In this document: positions 36,548-45,944 of the stretch, one piece after another
Layout of the letters: each line of letters starts with the position of its first letter
How positions within the stretch are numbered: the stretch's first letter is position 1
From: Sphingobacterium sp. ML3W
GTDB taxonomy: Bacteria > Bacteroidota > Bacteroidia > Sphingobacteriales > Sphingobacteriaceae
Assembly (NCBI RefSeq): GCF_029542085.1
Contig: NZ_CP107036.1
Coordinates: forward strand, 3,162,001 to 3,226,000
Length of the DNA stretch: 64,000 bases
Direction of reading: 5' to 3'
The notes under the pieces: generated by a model
What the model was told of the DNA's origin: nothing
The model's database searches: none
What the model saw: the letters and a program-made list of their open reading frames with translations, nothing else
Program-made: the position numbers and the translations under genes

Positions 36548-37021
36548 ATGATCGTATCATTAAGTACTTATTTAATTATTATTGGGATATTTTGTCTTCT
36601 AATAGTTATCAAACCCTTATATACCCGATTTATCAAAAAAGAGGAAGGTAAAAATGATGCTGTATTGTTACTGCTTCTGTTAACTATTCCGATCAATTGG
36701 TTTACACCAACGATCTTAACAATTACCGACTGCAATAATTACACAAAAGAGGTTGTGTTGTTCCCAACAACAAAAGATGGTCTTAAAATTAACTATGGAA
36801 GGGCAACTTATATCTTCAATAAGTCGGATCGAAATTTAACGTTTGAATATTACTATTATGGAGATAACACACCAGCCAAAGGAGAGGAAAACAAGGAAAT
36901 TGAACCGAAGCAAAATGCGAAAGTAAATGTTATTTCGATCGATTATATCCTCTCAGAACCCGCCGAGAGTGTATCCACAAAATCGGCCGGTGCGACAAAA
37001 ACTGTATTGAGATGTAAATAA
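36548..37021 (+). CDS. hypothetical membrane protein, 157 residues
   Basis: Two hydrophobic helices (about residues 5-23 and 37-58) frame a short charged loop (TRFIKKEEGKNDA). The remaining 95 residues form a soluble beta-rich domain (KINYGRATYIFNKSDRNLTFEYYYYG), followed by a Lys/Glu-rich stretch and a single late cysteine. I do not recognise the family. It converges with the lipoprotein gene ending at 37041. Confidence 0.62.
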   Translation: MIVSLSTYLIIIGIFCLLIVIKPLYTRFIKKEEGKNDAVLLLLLLTIPINWFTPTILTITDCNNYTKEVVLFPTTKDGLKINYGRATYIFNKSDRNLTFEYYYYGDNTPAKGEENKEIEPKQNAKVNVISIDYILSEPAESVSTKSAGATKTVLRCK

Positions 37022-37040
37022 ATAGGATACAGCGCATTCG

Positions 37041-37616
37041 TTATTCTTGCTGTATCCAGGCAAATTTCCCTTTGTTTAAATAGATAATACCTCCACCACA
37101 AGATTCAGCCTGGTGAATGAAAATACCATCGTTTACCAATTTGATCTTATCCGCTTCCTTTACTTCTTCATCTGTAATTATTTCGCCATCGTCATTTACG
37201 TTGTTCCAATAAACTGCTTCTTTGGGCGCCTTTTCAAAAATACCTACCCAATCTATATCATCAAAACCTTGGCCCAGGATATCAGTACCCATCCCTAGGT
37301 ATTCAATCTTTTTGTTCCCAAAAATAAATCTTAAGCCATATTTCTCATTTTTTGTATTTTGGACAATCTGCACTGTATCCGTCAAATTGTCTCCGTCCAA
37401 ATCACAGTGTACCGTACTCGGTTTATGTGTGCGGGATAAGACTATCGTGTCTGGAACCGTCTGGTCTACGGTATTCCGAGGGGGCTCATCATTATTTAAT
37501 TCAATCCTATTTTCGACCTGTTTGGACCTGGAACTTTCAGTACTTTTATCTTGACACCCCAGTACCATGCACACTGCCAAAATGAGAGGAACTATAAAAC
37601 GATTTCTTGTCATCAT
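37041..37616 (-). CDS. lipoprotein with a DxDxD calcium-loop-like motif
   Basis: 191 residues with lipobox LGC (AVCMVLGCQDK). A Ser/Asn/Pro-rich linker leads to VHCDLDGDNLTDTVQIV, a DxDGDxxTD loop like those of FG-GAP or dockerin-type calcium sites, then IFGNKKIEYLGMGTD and a C-terminal ESCGGGIIYLNKGKFAWIQ. The cysteines in HCDL and ESCGG may pair. The function is unknown. It follows the exported protein at 37649 by 32 bp on the same strand, so the two are probably co-transcribed. Confidence 0.68.
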   Translation of the reverse strand: MMTRNRFIVPLILAVCMVLGCQDKSTESSRSKQVENRIELNNDEPPRNTVDQTVPDTIVLSRTHKPSTVHCDLDGDNLTDTVQIVQNTKNEKYGLRFIFGNKKIEYLGMGTDILGQGFDDIDWVGIFEKAPKEAVYWNNVNDDGEIITDEEVKEADKIKLVNDGIFIHQAESCGGGIIYLNKGKFAWIQQE

Positions 37617-37648
37617 GTATATCTTAAGAAAAAATGATCCAAATTAGA

Positions 37649-38611
37649 TTAGTTATCACAATTCGCAATAAATATGGGTTTCTGCAATATTTTTACAGCT
37701 GTCTGGGGTTCTGACGTTCCCTTGATCTGGTCAAACTTCATTAATATGCCATCGTAATGGTAGTCTGTGCTTTTATAGTCCAGTTCTTTTGCAGGTATCG
37801 CCCGATTGAGATATAGATTTTTGTCGGTATCATATCTGTAAGCTGCTAACTCTATTTCCTGATCCATATCATCATGGGTATTGTACCCATTATTTACCAG
37901 CTTGAAATCCGCATCAAAGGCGCTATCAAAAGATTGGTCTAAAAATTTCAGTTCCTCGAGCATAGAAAATTCTTCCTCTTTAGTAGATTTGCGAATAGGC
38001 ATATCCGACTGATCACTGACTGCATATAATCCTTCTTTGCCTATTTTGAGAATAAAGTCATTGTGATACAAACTACTTTGCATATGTTGCACAATAAAAT
38101 CATTAAAATCACCACTGGCAAAATGATACATCAATTTGGGTATCTCAATACCACGATCATTGTCCAGGTTTTCTCGCTCCAATAAGGTAATCCTATCCAT
38201 CTTTTCATTAAACAGATGAACACTAGGAAAGTCTTTACAATTTGCATCCTCATTAAAAAGTGGCTGCATCTTATCTGGAAACTTTCCCACCAAAATCGCA
38301 CTACTCAAACGATCCCCCATAAAACAAACACGCATCCCGCCTTTGATAGTCGGATTTTTCCGCGCATAAACATAAAATTGAGCGTCAGGATTTTTAGGTT
38401 GTAAATAAATAAGATCATTTTCGATCTTCCAGGTACCTTTTATTAATGTGCCGTACGCTATTATCAAAAATGTCTTGTTTTTGTTTATAACAAAGGCTGC
38501 ATCTGAAGATTTATATACCCCGTCAATATGTTGTTCGCTTTGTTGTGCACAGACAAGATTAACGCATAATGTCAATAACAGCACAATTAGTTTATTAAAT
38601 TTCAATTGCAT
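37649..38611 (-). CDS. exported protein of unknown function, 320 residues
   Basis: A signal peptide (VLLLTLCVNLVCAQQ) precedes a small beta domain (GVYKSSDAAFVINKNKTFLIIAYGTLIKGTWKIENDLIYLQP), which has the look of a lipocalin-like or copy-number-control-type barrel. A longer mixed region with no recognised domain follows, ending KPIFIANCDN. It is the first gene of a two-gene unit with the lipoprotein at 37041. The next gene upstream on this strand is some 195 bp away. Confidence 0.65.
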   Translation of the reverse strand: MQLKFNKLIVLLLTLCVNLVCAQQSEQHIDGVYKSSDAAFVINKNKTFLIIAYGTLIKGTWKIENDLIYLQPKNPDAQFYVYARKNPTIKGGMRVCFMGDRLSSAILVGKFPDKMQPLFNEDANCKDFPSVHLFNEKMDRITLLERENLDNDRGIEIPKLMYHFASGDFNDFIVQHMQSSLYHNDFILKIGKEGLYAVSDQSDMPIRKSTKEEEFSMLEELKFLDQSFDSAFDADFKLVNNGYNTHDDMDQEIELAAYRYDTDKNLYLNRAIPAKELDYKSTDYHYDGILMKFDQIKGTSEPQTAVKILQKPIFIANCDN

Positions 38612-38805
38612 AGATTCAATATTTAGTTAAATATCGCAAAAATGTCAAAAGATAAATTGGTTATTAACAATTAAGTGGTGGGAGAATAAATTTTCGAAGG
38701 TCTTTCACCAATATTTGATTCTCCCAATCGCTAGGTCATAAATCAAAATGATCAATAAAGATCATATGAAAACGATATACTAAACCACGATTACAATCTA
38801 TACTA

Positions 38806-40164
38806 TCACAGATAAGGATGTTGCCAGGGCATTCGATAAGGTCTTTTCAATAACTTGGTTGCTTCGGGATCACCGGTGCATATTTTTTTCAATGGATCAT
38901 ATTCTAACGGTCTATTTAATTGCATAGAAATATTGGCAAGTATACAACAGGCTGTCGATATATAGCCCTCTTCGATGTCAGCTACAGGCAATCGATCATG
39001 TTCTATTGCAGACAATAGATCCAATAGATGTTGTCGTGTGGCAGGAGCTGTGTGCAATTCAATTCTAGGCTCTTCCAGATCAGCTGGAAATTTATCTTTT
39101 TCATAAACTACGTCTTTTTTAATGGGAGTACCTTTACCAACTGGAATAAACTCATATTTCATCACACTTCCTTTTAGCGTTCCTTTATCCCCATAGATAA
39201 TAAACGCCCAAGGATATTCAGGATCCACAGGATTGCCCCAAGTGCGATGTTGCCATATACAATTAAGCTCATCATATTCAAATACCGCTGTCTGTGTATC
39301 CGCAATAGTCGACTTTCCCTCTTTTTGCACATAGATTCCCCCTGTTGCACTAATTTTCTTTGGCCATTTGAGTTGTAATAACCAACGTACAGTATCAAAC
39401 ATATGCATACCCATATCACCTGTGATACCATTCCCATATTCCATAAAAGTTCGCCACCAACCGCCATGAGGTAAACCGTCGTAAGGTCGTAAAGGAGCAG
39501 GACCAGTCCACATTTCGTAATCGAGAAAGTCAGGAACAGGTTCCAGTGCCGGATTACCATTCCTTCTCATATGATAGTAACAGCACATTTCCACATGCGA
39601 TATCTTACCGAGTAAACCTGGATCTATAATCTGCTTTTTTGCATCCATCAGATGCGCTGTACTCCGCCGTTGTGTTCCCACCTGTACTTTTTTATTATAT
39701 TTTCGTGCATAACGGAGTATCGCTTCGCCCTCAAGTACATCAACACTAACGGGTTTTTGCAAATAGATATGTGCTCCCGAACGTATCGCATCTATTGCCT
39801 GTCTTGCATGCCAATGATCAGGTGTACCGATCAGAATGAGATCGAATTGATGATCGGCAAGCATTTTCCTGTAATCTTTGTAGAGCTTTGGAATCTGTCC
39901 TGAGCGTTGGCGTTCTGTGACCAATCGCCCCGCCTCCTGCAAATGACGGCTATCAACATCGCAAATCGCAACCACGTTGACATCGCAAACCTGCATCAGC
40001 CTAAATAGATCGCTTTTTCCATACCAACCCGCCCCGATCAGTCCGACCTTGATATTTTTAGGTAGACGTTCAAAGGATAATCCTTTAGCTTCTAAAGCGG
40101 ATAAAGTAAAAAAAGCACTTGTCCCCAGAAGGAAGTTTCTTCGGTTCAGTGTATAATCAACCAT
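38806..40164 (-). CDS. Tat-exported Gfo/Idh/MocA family oxidoreductase
   Basis: 452 residues. The N-terminus has a twin-arginine signal (NRRNFLLGTSAFFTLSAL). The Rossmann motif GLIGAGWYGKSDLF begins near residue 41, and the family's EKP is YLQKPVSVDVLEGE here (Gln for Glu). The domain NGITGDMGMHMFDTVRWLLQL follows, with the GDMGxHxxD motif of sugar oxidoreductases. These enzymes oxidise sugars or glycosides using NAD(P), in some pathways producing 3-keto-glycosides. It lies 182 bp after the fasciclin gene of the SusCD locus on the same strand. Confidence 0.9.
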   Translation of the reverse strand: MVDYTLNRRNFLLGTSAFFTLSALEAKGLSFERLPKNIKVGLIGAGWYGKSDLFRLMQVCDVNVVAICDVDSRHLQEAGRLVTERQRSGQIPKLYKDYRKMLADHQFDLILIGTPDHWHARQAIDAIRSGAHIYLQKPVSVDVLEGEAILRYARKYNKKVQVGTQRRSTAHLMDAKKQIIDPGLLGKISHVEMCCYYHMRRNGNPALEPVPDFLDYEMWTGPAPLRPYDGLPHGGWWRTFMEYGNGITGDMGMHMFDTVRWLLQLKWPKKISATGGIYVQKEGKSTIADTQTAVFEYDELNCIWQHRTWGNPVDPEYPWAFIIYGDKGTLKGSVMKYEFIPVGKGTPIKKDVVYEKDKFPADLEEPRIELHTAPATRQHLLDLLSAIEHDRLPVADIEEGYISTACCILANISMQLNRPLEYDPLKKICTGDPEATKLLKRPYRMPWQHPYL

Positions 40165-40346
40165 AATTTACTGGCTTATTGTTTAGTATAAAACAAAACA
40201 ATAAACTGAAGATAATGTTTATTGAGCTATCATTTTTCTATTGTATCCATTATAACCATAGGCTTTTCAATCTCTTAGTATTTCCATTTTCCCCCTTATA
40301 CTTTATAATACAATACATTGAGAAAAAAAACAGACAATCAATACAC

Positions 40347-40925
40347 CTATTTCGTCTTCTCGGATAAAAAAACAATGTGATCAACGACATGGATGACACC
40401 ATTATCCGGAACTAAATTAGATGTACGGATTTGCCATTGATTATTGGTCCCTTCATTGATGAGCCCAACATAGGTACTCGTATGGGACAAATACATAATT
40501 TCACCTTTTTCAGTGCTATAGGCAATTGGTTTGTTACTTGGAGCCAAGGCAGGATCGCTAAAATTCACTATCGCCTTTACAATATGATAACGCAAAATAT
40601 CCTTCAATATCGGCACCGGAATAGCGGCAATATTGTCGTATTTATTTTCTTTTAGATATGCTGTAAAAGCTTGATTGGTGGGCAGAATAAAGGTCGCTTT
40701 TTCTGTACGTTCATACAATGCTTCATCCTTACATTGCAAGATAACTTGTTTCAGTAAGGACAACGAATCCTTCCCCTGAATATATGTCCATGCTGACATA
40801 TTCAGTTTACTATTGTCTTCCGCGTAGTCATATTCAAAGCTTTCTTGTATTTCACAACTAGAGAACAATGACAGCGTACCAAAACCGCATAGAAAAAAAA
40901 TAACGATATATTTTATCCTCTTCAT
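40347..40925 (-). CDS. fasciclin-domain lipoprotein
   Basis: ATG at 40925 gives 192 residues, starting 4 bp after the SusD stop; the longer frame to 41024 overlaps SusD. The lipobox is SSC (FGTLSLFSSCEIQES). The fasciclin (FAS1) domain reads KATFILPTNQAFTAYL, ILRYHIVKAIVNF and NGVIHVVDHIVFL with its conserved H box. FAS1 domains mediate adhesion or binding at the cell surface. Its tight coupling to susCD suggests a surface helper, perhaps in the place usually held by a SusE-type protein. Confidence 0.88.
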   Translation of the reverse strand: MKRIKYIVIFFLCGFGTLSLFSSCEIQESFEYDYAEDNSKLNMSAWTYIQGKDSLSLLKQVILQCKDEALYERTEKATFILPTNQAFTAYLKENKYDNIAAIPVPILKDILRYHIVKAIVNFSDPALAPSNKPIAYSTEKGEIMYLSHTSTYVGLINEGTNNQWQIRTSNLVPDNGVIHVVDHIVFLSEKTK

Positions 40926-40929
40926 AAGA

Positions 40930-42306
40930 TTATCTATAAAATTCATTTTGTTGCAAATTTGGGTTTTTAAGAAGTTCACCTTCGTGTATTGGCCACAGCA
41001 AATTTTGTTTATCGGAGAGGCCATTGATCGGCTTCATTGTCGAAATAGCGGTTTCACTTCGCAGGAGATCAAACCAACGGTGTCCCTCAAAACAAAGTTC
41101 TACAGATCGCTCATGCAAAATACTAGCAACTAAACTTCCGAATTGGCTTTGCGCCTTATTTTGATCTAAAGCTGGAAGCCCTGCACGGATGCGGATCGGG
41201 TTTAGTAAGTCCAATGCTTCGACAGGCTGATTTAAATGGGCATGAGCTTCAGACTTTAGTAATAGGATATCGGCCAATCGTGTTAATACAATATTGCCAG
41301 CTGAGGGTTCTGGGCTCTCATCATTAAATCCTTGTCCAAAAAACTTCCATATCTTACGGGGCTGAACTTGAGATACATCGTAAATACGAGGTTTGCGAAA
41401 ATCTTCAGGTTCGATTGACGCTATAAAACCCGCACTGGGTACATAATCACTATCCGATCCATTGGCATACCAGACACGGAGGTTATTGGGTTGCACTTCA
41501 TTGTATCCGACTTCAAAGATACTTTCGGTACTGCTTCCTTTTACAAAGATGTTATTCCAATCCTCAATTGGCACCAAGGCATATTGCGGGTCTGCTAGTA
41601 CTTTTTCAGCCATTTCTATCGCCTGCGCATATTTTTTTTGCCACATATAGAGCTGCGTCAGAAAAGCATAAGCTGCTCCTTGGGTAATCAGTACACGGTT
41701 TCTGGCACCCGAATAGTTTGTGGCACAATTCTCCGTTGCCAAAATTAAATCTGCTTCAACCTTGGCTAATACCTCCGCCTCAGTGTTCTTCTTGACAAAC
41801 AGATCCTGATCCAATCCCTCATATGGCTCCGTAACCAAAGGTACCTGCCCCCATATCCGAACCAAGTAAAAATAAGCTAGTGCCCTTAAGGCATGGGCCT
41901 GCCCAAGTAATTGTCTTTTAAGTTCGCTATCTTCAGTTCCGAATGCCTGTGGAATATATTTGATCGCATAGTTCGCCCGGGATATAACAGTATAAAAATT
42001 ATCCCAACGCGCCGAATTGATAACCGGAGTCAGTGTGTTCTGTTGTAGAGCAGCAGGGTCACCGGCATGACGGGTCACAATATTATCGGCCCGCCCTTCT
42101 CCCCAGTAAGCAAAATTCTGGCGAAAAAGAGATTGCAGACCATTATAGATGCCATTGACACCAGCCTGCGCATCACTGGGCTTTTTATAGTAGCCCTGTC
42201 CAGAGACATTACTAATAGGCTCCTTATCCAGCAACGAATTCGAACAACCGCTAACGGATAAAAATAGAAAAGAACAAAATGTATATTTTAACAATTTTTT
42301 CATCAC
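40930..42306 (-). CDS. SusD/RagB family lipoprotein (second SusCD locus)
   Basis: 458 residues with a signal ending in lipobox GCS (FLSVSGCSNSLLD). SusD marks: GYYKKPSDAQAGVNGIYNGLQSLF, LLGQAHALRALAYFYLVRIWGQVPLV, ADILLLKSEAHAHLNQPVEALDLLNPIRIRAGLP, and LCFEGHRWFDLLRS with LLWPIHEGELLKNPNLQQNEFYR at the end. It follows susC by 6 bp and precedes the fasciclin gene by 4 bp, so the three form a tight operon. Confidence 0.96.
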   Translation of the reverse strand: MMKKLLKYTFCSFLFLSVSGCSNSLLDKEPISNVSGQGYYKKPSDAQAGVNGIYNGLQSLFRQNFAYWGEGRADNIVTRHAGDPAALQQNTLTPVINSARWDNFYTVISRANYAIKYIPQAFGTEDSELKRQLLGQAHALRALAYFYLVRIWGQVPLVTEPYEGLDQDLFVKKNTEAEVLAKVEADLILATENCATNYSGARNRVLITQGAAYAFLTQLYMWQKKYAQAIEMAEKVLADPQYALVPIEDWNNIFVKGSSTESIFEVGYNEVQPNNLRVWYANGSDSDYVPSAGFIASIEPEDFRKPRIYDVSQVQPRKIWKFFGQGFNDESPEPSAGNIVLTRLADILLLKSEAHAHLNQPVEALDLLNPIRIRAGLPALDQNKAQSQFGSLVASILHERSVELCFEGHRWFDLLRSETAISTMKPINGLSDKQNLLWPIHEGELLKNPNLQQNEFYR

Positions 42307-42312
42307 GATTTA

Positions 42313-45300
42313 TTAAAGACCAAGGATTAAACCAAACATAAATGTGCGGCTCTGTGGATAAGAGCCCTCATCCAATCCTACACGAAGACCAGAATAGGAA
42401 TTAACATCGGGATCAAAACCGGTATACTTTGTCCAAGTAATCAGATTTGTAGCGGTAACAAAAGCATCGAGCTTACGCAAACCGATACGTTTGCTCCAAG
42501 AAGGGTCAAAAGAATACCTCAAATTGATGTTTTTTAACTTCAGATAAGAGCCATCTTCGACCCACCTGCTTTGCACCCGACTATCAGACTGTTTTGGATC
42601 ATCCCGAATCAATCGCGGAAAATCTGTTTGATCTCCCTGTTCCCGCCACCGGTTAAGAGCGTCAGTAGACAGATTATTATAACGAACAATTGAATTGCGC
42701 TGATGATTCAACTCACTATAAATCTGATTACCCACCGAGTATTGAAAAAACACATTCAAATGAAAATTCTTATAGCTAAAATCATTAGAGATCCCTCCGA
42801 AATACTTCGGTTCAGCATAACCAATAATCTCGCGGTCATTTTGATCGATAATATTATCATTGTTCACATCCTTCCAAATGGGATCTCCACCGGCAAATAC
42901 GGGTCCATTCGCGCCATTTGTTAAGCCACTTGTATTGTCTTCATCACGCGCATACACACCAAGATAACGCCATCCATAAAATACACCTATAGGTAAGCCT
43001 TCCTGTAGGATATGGAAAGCCCCATTTTGAATATGACCGCCAGTCAGAAGATTCTTAGGCAACGATGTAACTTTATTTCTATTTAAGCTGACGTTTATAT
43101 TTGTGTTCCAACTAAAAGCTCCCTCCAGATTACGGGTCTGTAGGCTAAACTCTAATCCTCGATTCTCAATAGATCCTATATTTTGTGTAATAAATTCAAA
43201 TCCCGTAGTCCCGGGCATGGGCACATTATAAAGCAGATCTTTCGTTTTCTTCAAGTAGGCATCCGTAGAAAACAGGATTCTATTTTTTAAAAAGCCAAGC
43301 TCTAACCCGAGGTTATATTGACGCGTTGTTTCCCAAGTAAGGTTCGGATTGGGCATCACAGTTGGTGCCGCTCCCGAAAAATCCAAATAGTTCGTTCCTA
43401 AAGTAAACTCTCCTCTCGCGGCATAATCACCGATGGCCTCGTTTCCGGTACTTCCAAGGCTAAAACGAAGCTTACCATCGCTAAGCCAACCCAAATTCTT
43501 GATCCCTTTTTCTTCAACAAAACGCCAGCCCGCTGACGCAGAGGGAAAGAATCCAAACCGTCGGTTACGACCAAAACGGGAAGAGCCGTCTGTACGAAGG
43601 TTGAATTCCAACAAATATTTTCCGAGATAGTCATAAGTTACCCGACCGAAATAAGAAAGCATCGCATGTTCCGAAGCGATATTTACACCTGCGTTTGAAA
43701 TGATGGATGCACCGTTCAATGTCCGGATATCATCACTCGGAAAGTATTCTCCATCGAGACCTGTCCGGTCATAACGCCATTTCTGAAAACTTATTCCCAA
43801 TACCGCCCCAATATTGTGCTCATTAGCTACATTTTTAGCATAGGTAAAATAACTCTCATTGCCCCAGGTAAGGTTTCCGGAAGATCGTACAGCACCTTTA
43901 TTATACCCCTCGCGGTAATCCAATATGGATGGCATAAATTCATCTTCTTTCATTGAAATATAATCCAGGTTTACATTGCTTCGGAATTTAAGATCTTTAT
44001 AAAGATCAATTTCCAGATATTGGCTTCCAACGATGCGATTACTCTTGTTCAGGTTGGTTGCAAACAAAGCCATCCCAACGGGATTCCGCTGTCCGATCAT
44101 ATAACCATTCAGTGATCCATTGGGTAGATACATCGACATAATAGGTGGCCGTATCAATAAACTCCGGATAATACTCAGATTCCCTGAACCTGCAGCATTT
44201 GTCCGGTTGTTGACTGCATTTGTATAGGAAATACTCTGGCCTATCCTGATCCGATCGGAAATCGTAAAGTCGACATTCAATCGGGAGGTAAATCGCTTGT
44301 AATTGGAATTCAATATCACACCATCCTGATCCAAATATGATGAACTCCAGGCATATTTTGTCCCTTGATTCCCTCCTCGTACAGAGAGATCCAACTTATA
44401 TTGCTTTGCTGAACGCATCAACTCATCCTGCCAGTCCACGTCACCACTGTTCATGGGATTGAGCGAATCAATAATTGTATAAAATGGTTCCTCAGGTTTC
44501 GCCATCCCCCGATAGGAATCCAAAACTGCTTCTCGATATTGCCTTGCGTTCAAAACACTTAGTTTGCGGGTCAGGGCGCTCACTCCCGCAGTTGCATTTA
44601 ATATCACCTCGGGTCTACCTTCAGCACCTCGTTTCGTCGTAATCATCACGACTCCATTGGCAGCTCTAGAACCGTAAATCGCGGTAGACGCAGCATCTTT
44701 AAGAATCTCAATCGAAGCGATGTCGTTCGGATTGATATCCGTCATCGGGTTCAGCCCAGAATTTTCAGTACCGTTTAAAGAAGAAATGGAATTGGATTCC
44801 AGTGGAATACCGTCTACAACAAAAAGCGGATTGTTTCCCGAGTTCAATGAGGAACTCCCCCGAACGCGTATGCTCATCTCACCACCGGGTGCCCCGGAAT
44901 TGGACGAAACCTGCACCCCCGCTGCCCGTCCCTGTAAAATTGAAATGGGATCCTGCAATGTTGTTTTAGCAATTTCTGAAGCGCCAACGGAAACAATAGA
45001 TCCTGTTAGATTTCGTTTTTTCTGACGCCCATATCCCACCACAACAGTCTCTTCCATCAAATTGGAAACAGCAACTAGTGCAATCGTATAGCTTGCACGT
45101 GAGTCTATTTTTATCGTCTGACTCGAATAGCCCACAAATGAAAAAGTAATAGATTGCCCTATAGCCACGTCATCTACTACAAAGCCTCCCCTTTTATCCG
45201 TACTCACCGTCACATTTTTTGTATTGCTGAGCTTTAAGGTAACTCCAAGTAAAGGCGACTTTGTGGTCGCATCAATCACGTTACCAGTGATCGTCTTTTG

Positions 45301-45405
45301 CTGAGCCCCCACAATTCCAGGAAAAATTAAAATACTGCACAAAAAAAATAAGGATAAAACATAATATGGTCCTTTAAGGTTACACTGGTTAGCACTAAAT
45401 TTCAT
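42313..45405 (-). CDS. SusC/RagA TonB-dependent transporter (second SusCD locus)
   Basis: 1030 residues. The signal peptide (CSILIFPGIVGAQQ) leads into a carboxypeptidase-regulatory-like domain (ITGNVIDATTKSPLLGVTLK), then the plug with LFVVDGIPLES and the SusC signature ILKDAASTAIYGSRAANGVVMITT, then the barrel. There is no STN domain, so this transporter should not signal through FecR, and indeed no sigma/FecR pair adjoins it. The substrate is unknown and no glycoside hydrolase is in the operon. Confidence 0.96.
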   Translation of the reverse strand: MKFSANQCNLKGPYYVLSLFFLCSILIFPGIVGAQQKTITGNVIDATTKSPLLGVTLKLSNTKNVTVSTDKRGGFVVDDVAIGQSITFSFVGYSSQTIKIDSRASYTIALVAVSNLMEETVVVGYGRQKKRNLTGSIVSVGASEIAKTTLQDPISILQGRAAGVQVSSNSGAPGGEMSIRVRGSSSLNSGNNPLFVVDGIPLESNSISSLNGTENSGLNPMTDINPNDIASIEILKDAASTAIYGSRAANGVVMITTKRGAEGRPEVILNATAGVSALTRKLSVLNARQYREAVLDSYRGMAKPEEPFYTIIDSLNPMNSGDVDWQDELMRSAKQYKLDLSVRGGNQGTKYAWSSSYLDQDGVILNSNYKRFTSRLNVDFTISDRIRIGQSISYTNAVNNRTNAAGSGNLSIIRSLLIRPPIMSMYLPNGSLNGYMIGQRNPVGMALFATNLNKSNRIVGSQYLEIDLYKDLKFRSNVNLDYISMKEDEFMPSILDYREGYNKGAVRSSGNLTWGNESYFTYAKNVANEHNIGAVLGISFQKWRYDRTGLDGEYFPSDDIRTLNGASIISNAGVNIASEHAMLSYFGRVTYDYLGKYLLEFNLRTDGSSRFGRNRRFGFFPSASAGWRFVEEKGIKNLGWLSDGKLRFSLGSTGNEAIGDYAARGEFTLGTNYLDFSGAAPTVMPNPNLTWETTRQYNLGLELGFLKNRILFSTDAYLKKTKDLLYNVPMPGTTGFEFITQNIGSIENRGLEFSLQTRNLEGAFSWNTNINVSLNRNKVTSLPKNLLTGGHIQNGAFHILQEGLPIGVFYGWRYLGVYARDEDNTSGLTNGANGPVFAGGDPIWKDVNNDNIIDQNDREIIGYAEPKYFGGISNDFSYKNFHLNVFFQYSVGNQIYSELNHQRNSIVRYNNLSTDALNRWREQGDQTDFPRLIRDDPKQSDSRVQSRWVEDGSYLKLKNINLRYSFDPSWSKRIGLRKLDAFVTATNLITWTKYTGFDPDVNSYSGLRVGLDEGSYPQSRTFMFGLILGL

Positions 45406-45438
45406 ATGAAGACTTTAAGTTTATATCACATATTAACT

Positions 45439-45450
45439 ATCGATAACGAT
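45439..45450. promoter_or_regulatory. possible operator before the second susC
   Basis: ATCG-N4-CGAT (45439-45450) is a short perfect palindrome 34 bp before the susC start, in a place where a LacI- or similar-type repressor could act. The match is short and could be chance. Confidence 0.3.
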
Positions 45451-45550
45451 TAATAAAAAATATTTTAATGAAAACATTTACATTAAAACATTATGCATTA
45501 TCAAATAATTAACGTTTGAAAAAAAACAATAGTATGCGTAGCGCTAATTT

Positions 45551-45570
45551 TAGTAACATTTATGTTACTA
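45551..45570. promoter_or_regulatory. 20-bp palindrome upstream of the second susC
   Basis: TAGTAACAT (45551-45559) and ATGTTACTA (45562-45570) are perfect 9-bp arms around TT, about 145 bp before susC. The GTAAC-N6-GTTAC core resembles operators of CRP/FNR-type dimers. No regulator gene is adjacent. Confidence 0.5.
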
Positions 45571-45758
45571 AACCACTTTCAAGAAACATTATATTGTCCC
45601 ACTATCTATTTCATGAATGCTGTTTTCTTTCTCAACCAAGTCAATAAAAATTCCAAATGGGTTTTTCAAAATTTTGACGAACATCAAACCGCAGACTGCC
45701 TTGCTTGCGGAAATTATCATAATTTCGAATAGAAGGCATAAAGCAGGTCATAAAAAAG

Positions 45759-45785
45759 CCCTAGAGCGGGGAACTCTAGGGTCTT
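45759..45785. terminator. hairpin in the 45.4-45.9 kb gap
   Basis: CCCTAGAG (45759-45766) and CTCTAGGG (45774-45781) form a perfect 8-bp stem, preceded by six A and followed by TCTT. It could act in either direction. No gene lies immediately beside it on the plus strand. Other parts of this gap are AT-rich. Confidence 0.4.
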
Positions 45786-45883
45786 AGCCATATATTAACC
45801 TATTTTATGAAAAGTATTTGCATTATTAACGCATTATTGTGGCAACTTATTTTGTGCTATATTGAAAAAAATTAATAATTATA

Positions 45884-45921
45884 AAAAAATCCCATCTATA
45901 GCGCTATAAATGGGATTTTTT
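45884..45921 (-). terminator. bidirectional terminator after the DsbD-alpha gene
   Basis: AAAAAATCCCAT (45884-45895) pairs with ATGGGATTTTTT (45910-45921). The loop holds a 12-bp palindrome (TATAGCGCTATA). On the reverse strand it lies 23 bp after the DsbD-like stop and has the needed U-run. Confidence 0.75.
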
Positions 45922-45944
45922 ATACGATACAAAATAAGATTTTT

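Noticed and set aside
38680..38725. Inverted repeat GGGAGAAT...ATTCTCCC before the exported protein gene
   Set aside because: The arms are short and the loop is 30 nt; the stability and position do not support a specific role.
40177..40203. Inverted repeat TTATTGTTT...AAACAATAA upstream of the oxidoreductase
   Set aside because: It is made only of A/T-rich sequence with one G or C per arm, which is expected by chance in this AT-rich gap.
43398..43634. Reverse and forward frames of 60-110 codons inside the SusC, SusD and GH genes
   Set aside because: All are alternate-frame shadows of long, well-supported genes; none has a family motif or its own start signals.
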